A DNA stretch of 64,000 nt, taken from assembly GCA_964023205.1 (NCBI GenBank), contig OZ026834.1, positions 46,550,029 to 46,614,028 on the forward strand, given 5' to 3'. The notes below the pieces were generated by a model that was not told where the DNA came from, did no database searches, and saw nothing but the letters and a program-made list of their open reading frames with translations. Made by a program: the position numbers and the translations under genes. The stretch is from Lutraria lutraria. Its lineage: Eukaryota > Mollusca > Bivalvia > Venerida > Mactridae. Below are positions 60,615 to 64,000 of this stretch, piece after piece (positions within the stretch are counted from its first letter, which is position 1; each line of letters starts with the position of its first letter).

Positions 60615-63600
60615 GATAATAAATATATATGAAGAAACACCAGCACATGTTTAATTTGGCTTTTAACATTGTTTGCGTGGTTTTATTATAGACTTGGCTG
60701 TAAGGTGATGGACAGTTATTGAAATAAATAATCATCTCTCAGCAAGTTCAGGAAGGGTGTTGACATGTTCAGTGGTTTAAATCAGAACTGGCATAGGCGA
60801 ATTAATAGCCAAGAAAACAACATTTCAACAGTTATGACAATGCCATGTATCGCATGGTAGAAAACATAGAAACGAACAACTTTGATATCAAAACCTCGTT
60901 AAACATCTTTGCTGTTAATACTATTTAACTATTAAAGCGAATATTTAAGGCAATTTCTGTAAGTCTTCCGCTCAGAGGAATCCTGACTTATTTACTGTAT
61001 TAAATAAGGACATTCGGCGACATCATAGAATTTCAGGAAAACGTGATTATCAGTTCATTAAAATAATTCGATTTTAGATCCGATTTGGTTATCGCCCAGT
61101 GATGTTAAAACATGAAGAACGACAGAAAGCAATAATCAGCAAGCGATAATTGGTAACGTATGGAGGGGTTCATTGCTCGTTCACTCAACTACAAAATAAA
61201 TTGTATTGTGAAGAAAATGTCTGTATTGATTTTTGGGTTCTGTTACCAAACACGTTGAGGAAGTCGAGAACAATTCATTTGCGTTACTAAGAACATTTTA
61301 TCTCATCAGCTGTAGCAGAAGGAGCGTTTGAACAGAATGATAAATGTATGACTGTAATGATATTCGGTGTAAAGGTTTTCTAATTACTAATCATAGGGAA
61401 CCTGCTAATATAAATCTACCGAACCCCCTCCCCTCCCCTTATTAAGTAAGTGCGTACAATATACTGTATGAATGACAGGTGGGTTATAAATAATTTTTGT
61501 ATGCGGTATTTCTAGCCCCGTGGAATCAGTTGCCTCTTCGGGCGCGAGCAATCAATTTCTCGATTATAAGCTCGACTATCTAGCAGTCTGTTACCTGAGC
61601 TGACCAGGTGCTTGGAAGTATTCGAGAATTTACACAAAATGTTCAAACAAATTGCTGTTTTATTTTTAAATATATATATATTCAGATTAATAAGTCTGTC
61701 TGTACGACGTATCATTGATATAATTACTGTCTGATCATATTTATCTTAGAACTTCGAGCTCTCAGACCGATCTTAAGTTTTATAACCTCAGACCCTGGTT
61801 ATGGTGTTTTTTATGGTCTGTGTGTGTTACCTGACCTGACCTGGGCTATGTGTTGCTTGACCTCTAAAACTATTGTTTTAATTCAATTCACGTTTTATCA
61901 ATCTACATCTACATCCAGAGTGGTCATTCGTCATCATTAACATCACTTTTAAAACGTCTAAAAGTGGTTCAAAACCATGTGACCAAGTCTCCTTGAAATG
62001 TCCATCAAATGATGATTACCCAAATGCATGCTTTTGAACTTTTCTTAATATGTGTTGATTGTTATAGTTTTTTCACGATTGCCTTTCGTGTTTTATTCCC
62101 ATTGAAGTGTTTGGACTTTGTAACCTAAATACTGACAATAAGCAAGCATTTTGTATTTGATTTGCTGTGATTTTCTTGTAATTCATAACATCTTTTTAAA
62201 TTTTTCACTTAGTTGTAAAATTTATACCCATTTGTGACTTGATTTCTTTATCTATAAGAATCTTGTAAAAGCTGAGACGTTGACAGAGACGTAAGTGCCG
62301 GATAAAGAACGACAACTCTGGAGCGAGAATGTATTACTATTCTGATATGCGAAATATCACAATTTATTTACCGTCATGTATACATAGAACAAAGGAAATT
62401 GTTTAAAAACTGAAAAGATAAAAATATTATTTTGGAAAAGCTAGAAGTGAATACCACTGAATAGGATTGTGTTCAATTCTATATAGAAACATATTATGTC
62501 GTTTAGTGTGACTTTTTGTAAGTTTGCGCGTTTTATTCGATCCTGTGCATGATTTGATATTATTCCATATCGTAGACTCGACTTTTATTCCCTTCCTTGA
62601 ATCAATATAAATGCTACAATTACGGTATCTGTCGTCTCTTTATAATGTTACATACCCAGCATTGATTCTTGTCTGGGAGTGCTTGGTGTAATTGTTTACG
62701 TTATCTCTGTGACAAGGATCTGTATCAACTAATTAAAAAAATGCTGTAACTATGGAAACGGTTATGGTTTATACGAAAATAGTCATCTGTCACATTGTAT
62801 GTTCTCTTTGCTTGTACTTTTTTTATTTTGCTCTGTTTCGTTACATTTTGAACATTTGATGACATAGGTCTGCAATGGTTTCAAAGTAGGAATGAGTGTG
62901 ATAAGAATAACATGCACATAGAACGGTTTTAATAGAAAAGTTAAAGTAATGTATGAGAAACATTCAAAAGAAGAATAAGTTTAGGGAGTGGGAGACCTTA
63001 TCATGACATTTGTGCTCCTAACTGAGCAACCTCCGCGGTGTACGATATCACATGCATACCACGTCTTCCATGGAACATGGTAATTATTATAATGTGCATG
63101 TATATTGTATAAGGAATGTCCGTGTATTTGAATATCTATGAACGAAGTTGTTACCTACCAACCGGTTGTCAATAAAAGGTTGCAAAATGTTTGATATATA
63201 ATGTTGTTATCGCTGAGCTAAAAATGGACACCTTATTTTGTATTCAAAGAAATACTTTTCGTAAACTTTAAGCAGCCATTTTTGAATCAGGCCAACGTCA
63301 CACAAAATTAACTCGCATAATCACGTGCATGATGTTGTGTTTTTAAATTTGTGTATAACTCATTGACTAAATTGTATAATTATGAGATATATACAACCTT
63401 GTCTTTGGTTATCATTTACAGCCATTGATTGATATGTTCCTTATTTCATTAGAATCAAAGGGACTCGAAATATCATACGATCGTACATTGTCATTAATTC
63501 GATAGATAATACGAGTCTGACAATACAACTTGTAATCACGCCCACGGATATTATAATTGTTTAGTAATTTATCGACTTTAATCTTAACAATTGGGCATTA

Positions 63601-64000
63601 TTAATGCGAACATGTACAGTTTTTTAAATGAAAAGTTGAGATTCAATATCGGTCTGATATTAAGGGTCTCGAAAAAAATTTCTTCAAAAATAAAGTACAT
63701 TGTATCCGGATTAATTCGGAACACATGCTCACCAACACAACTTTAAACAACTAATTTGGCTCGTTGTTTTTTATTTACATATTACTAGTAGTTATCGTTC
63801 ATATTTTGAATTTTATGGGATATATCACAAGCGACGCGGAACGGATATGTCGCATAAAATTCAAAATATGAACGATAACTGATTTACAGTTTGTCTTAAT
63901 TTCTGTACATACAGAAAAATAAGTGACGTATTTTCACCATATCAGGTCTAAAGCACATTTTATGCGATATATTTTTCAAATTTCAAATGAAATGCGGACA
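60615..64000. other. Right-hand stretch without recognised genes
   Basis: AT-rich DNA with no coding exon that I can support on either strand. The only structured item is the fold-back at 63790-63880. Confidence 0.45.
63790..63880. repeat. Perfect 28-bp inverted repeat (fold-back), 35-bp loop
   Basis: AGTTATCGTTCATATTTTGA, continuing ATTTTATG (63790-63817), is exactly mirrored at 63853-63880. The loop is comparatively GC-rich (ACAAGCGACGCGGAACG) and has a GATAT pair at its base. It has no T run or gene context that would make it a terminator. Confidence 0.85.

Larger units (their letters stand above)
41276..64000. other. No recognised exon: probable large 5' intron of the PC2-like gene and/or intergenic DNA
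   Basis: I looked for the missing signal-peptide and proximal prodomain exon (a FTNxFLVxL..AxxHGF-like segment on the minus strand) and saw none. The stretch is dominated by the repeats and elements listed separately; short frames in it are not credible genes. Confidence 0.45.

Noticed and set aside
61512..61715. Minus-strand frame as the missing PC2 signal-peptide exon
   Set aside because: It has no signal peptide and no FTNxFLV or HGF-like prodomain motif.

Overview
This is a eukaryotic, intron-rich, AT-rich window. It most likely comes from a mollusc, probably a bivalve. The evidence is animal-type split genes with GT/AG introns, tRNA-headed SINEs, many small inverted-repeat (MITE-like) elements, and interspersed repeats of the kind I associate with bivalve genomes. 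Nothing prokaryotic or viral was recognised, and the species cannot be fixed from the sequence alone.

Three protein-coding loci are supported by stitched exons with consensus splice sites and continuous phase. (1) At 837-3455 (+) lie the last four exons of an SLC16/monocarboxylate-transporter-like MFS carrier; its 5' end is off the left edge. (2) At 7266-9223 (-) and 11358-13138 (-) lie two head-to-tail copies of a phytanoyl-CoA-dioxygenase (PhyH)-like Fe(II)/2-oxoglutarate oxygenase. They share one three-exon architecture (coding exons of 648, 138 and 231 nt). The upstream copy has an in-frame TGA in exon 2, and a 122-bp tract in exon 1 is nearly identical between copies. (3) At 25749-41275 (-) lie twelve exons of a proprotein convertase of the PC2 (PCSK2) type. 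The prodomain cleavage site, complete Asp/His/Ser triad, the PC2-specific oxyanion Asp and the P domain are all present. The N-terminal exon was not found.

The rest is intergenic or intronic and rich in repeats. There are four families of short elements (about 90-360 bp) whose ends tend to the same short inverted motif, (T)ACAGTA..AACC / GGTT..TACTGT(A), although their interiors differ. Also present are a 1.03-kb TA-flanked element with roughly 210-bp inverted repeats, a pair of TTAA-flanked MITEs, three other inverted-repeat elements and several tRNA-derived SINEs. Tandem arrays have units of 48 bp (47 copies, one 820-codon open frame), 28 bp, 11 bp and about 150 bp. A 17-bp motif (GGGCTACGGACTCTACA) is scattered six times over 2.4 kb.

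The three loci show no obvious shared pathway. A transporter, a pair of oxygenases and a neuropeptide-processing protease are ordinary neighbours in an animal genome. I see no clear previously undescribed system. The most unusual signals are the shared-terminus element families, the broken PhyH paralogue with signs of gene conversion, the changes in normally conserved parts of the PC2-like protein, and the phase-keeping 48-bp array.
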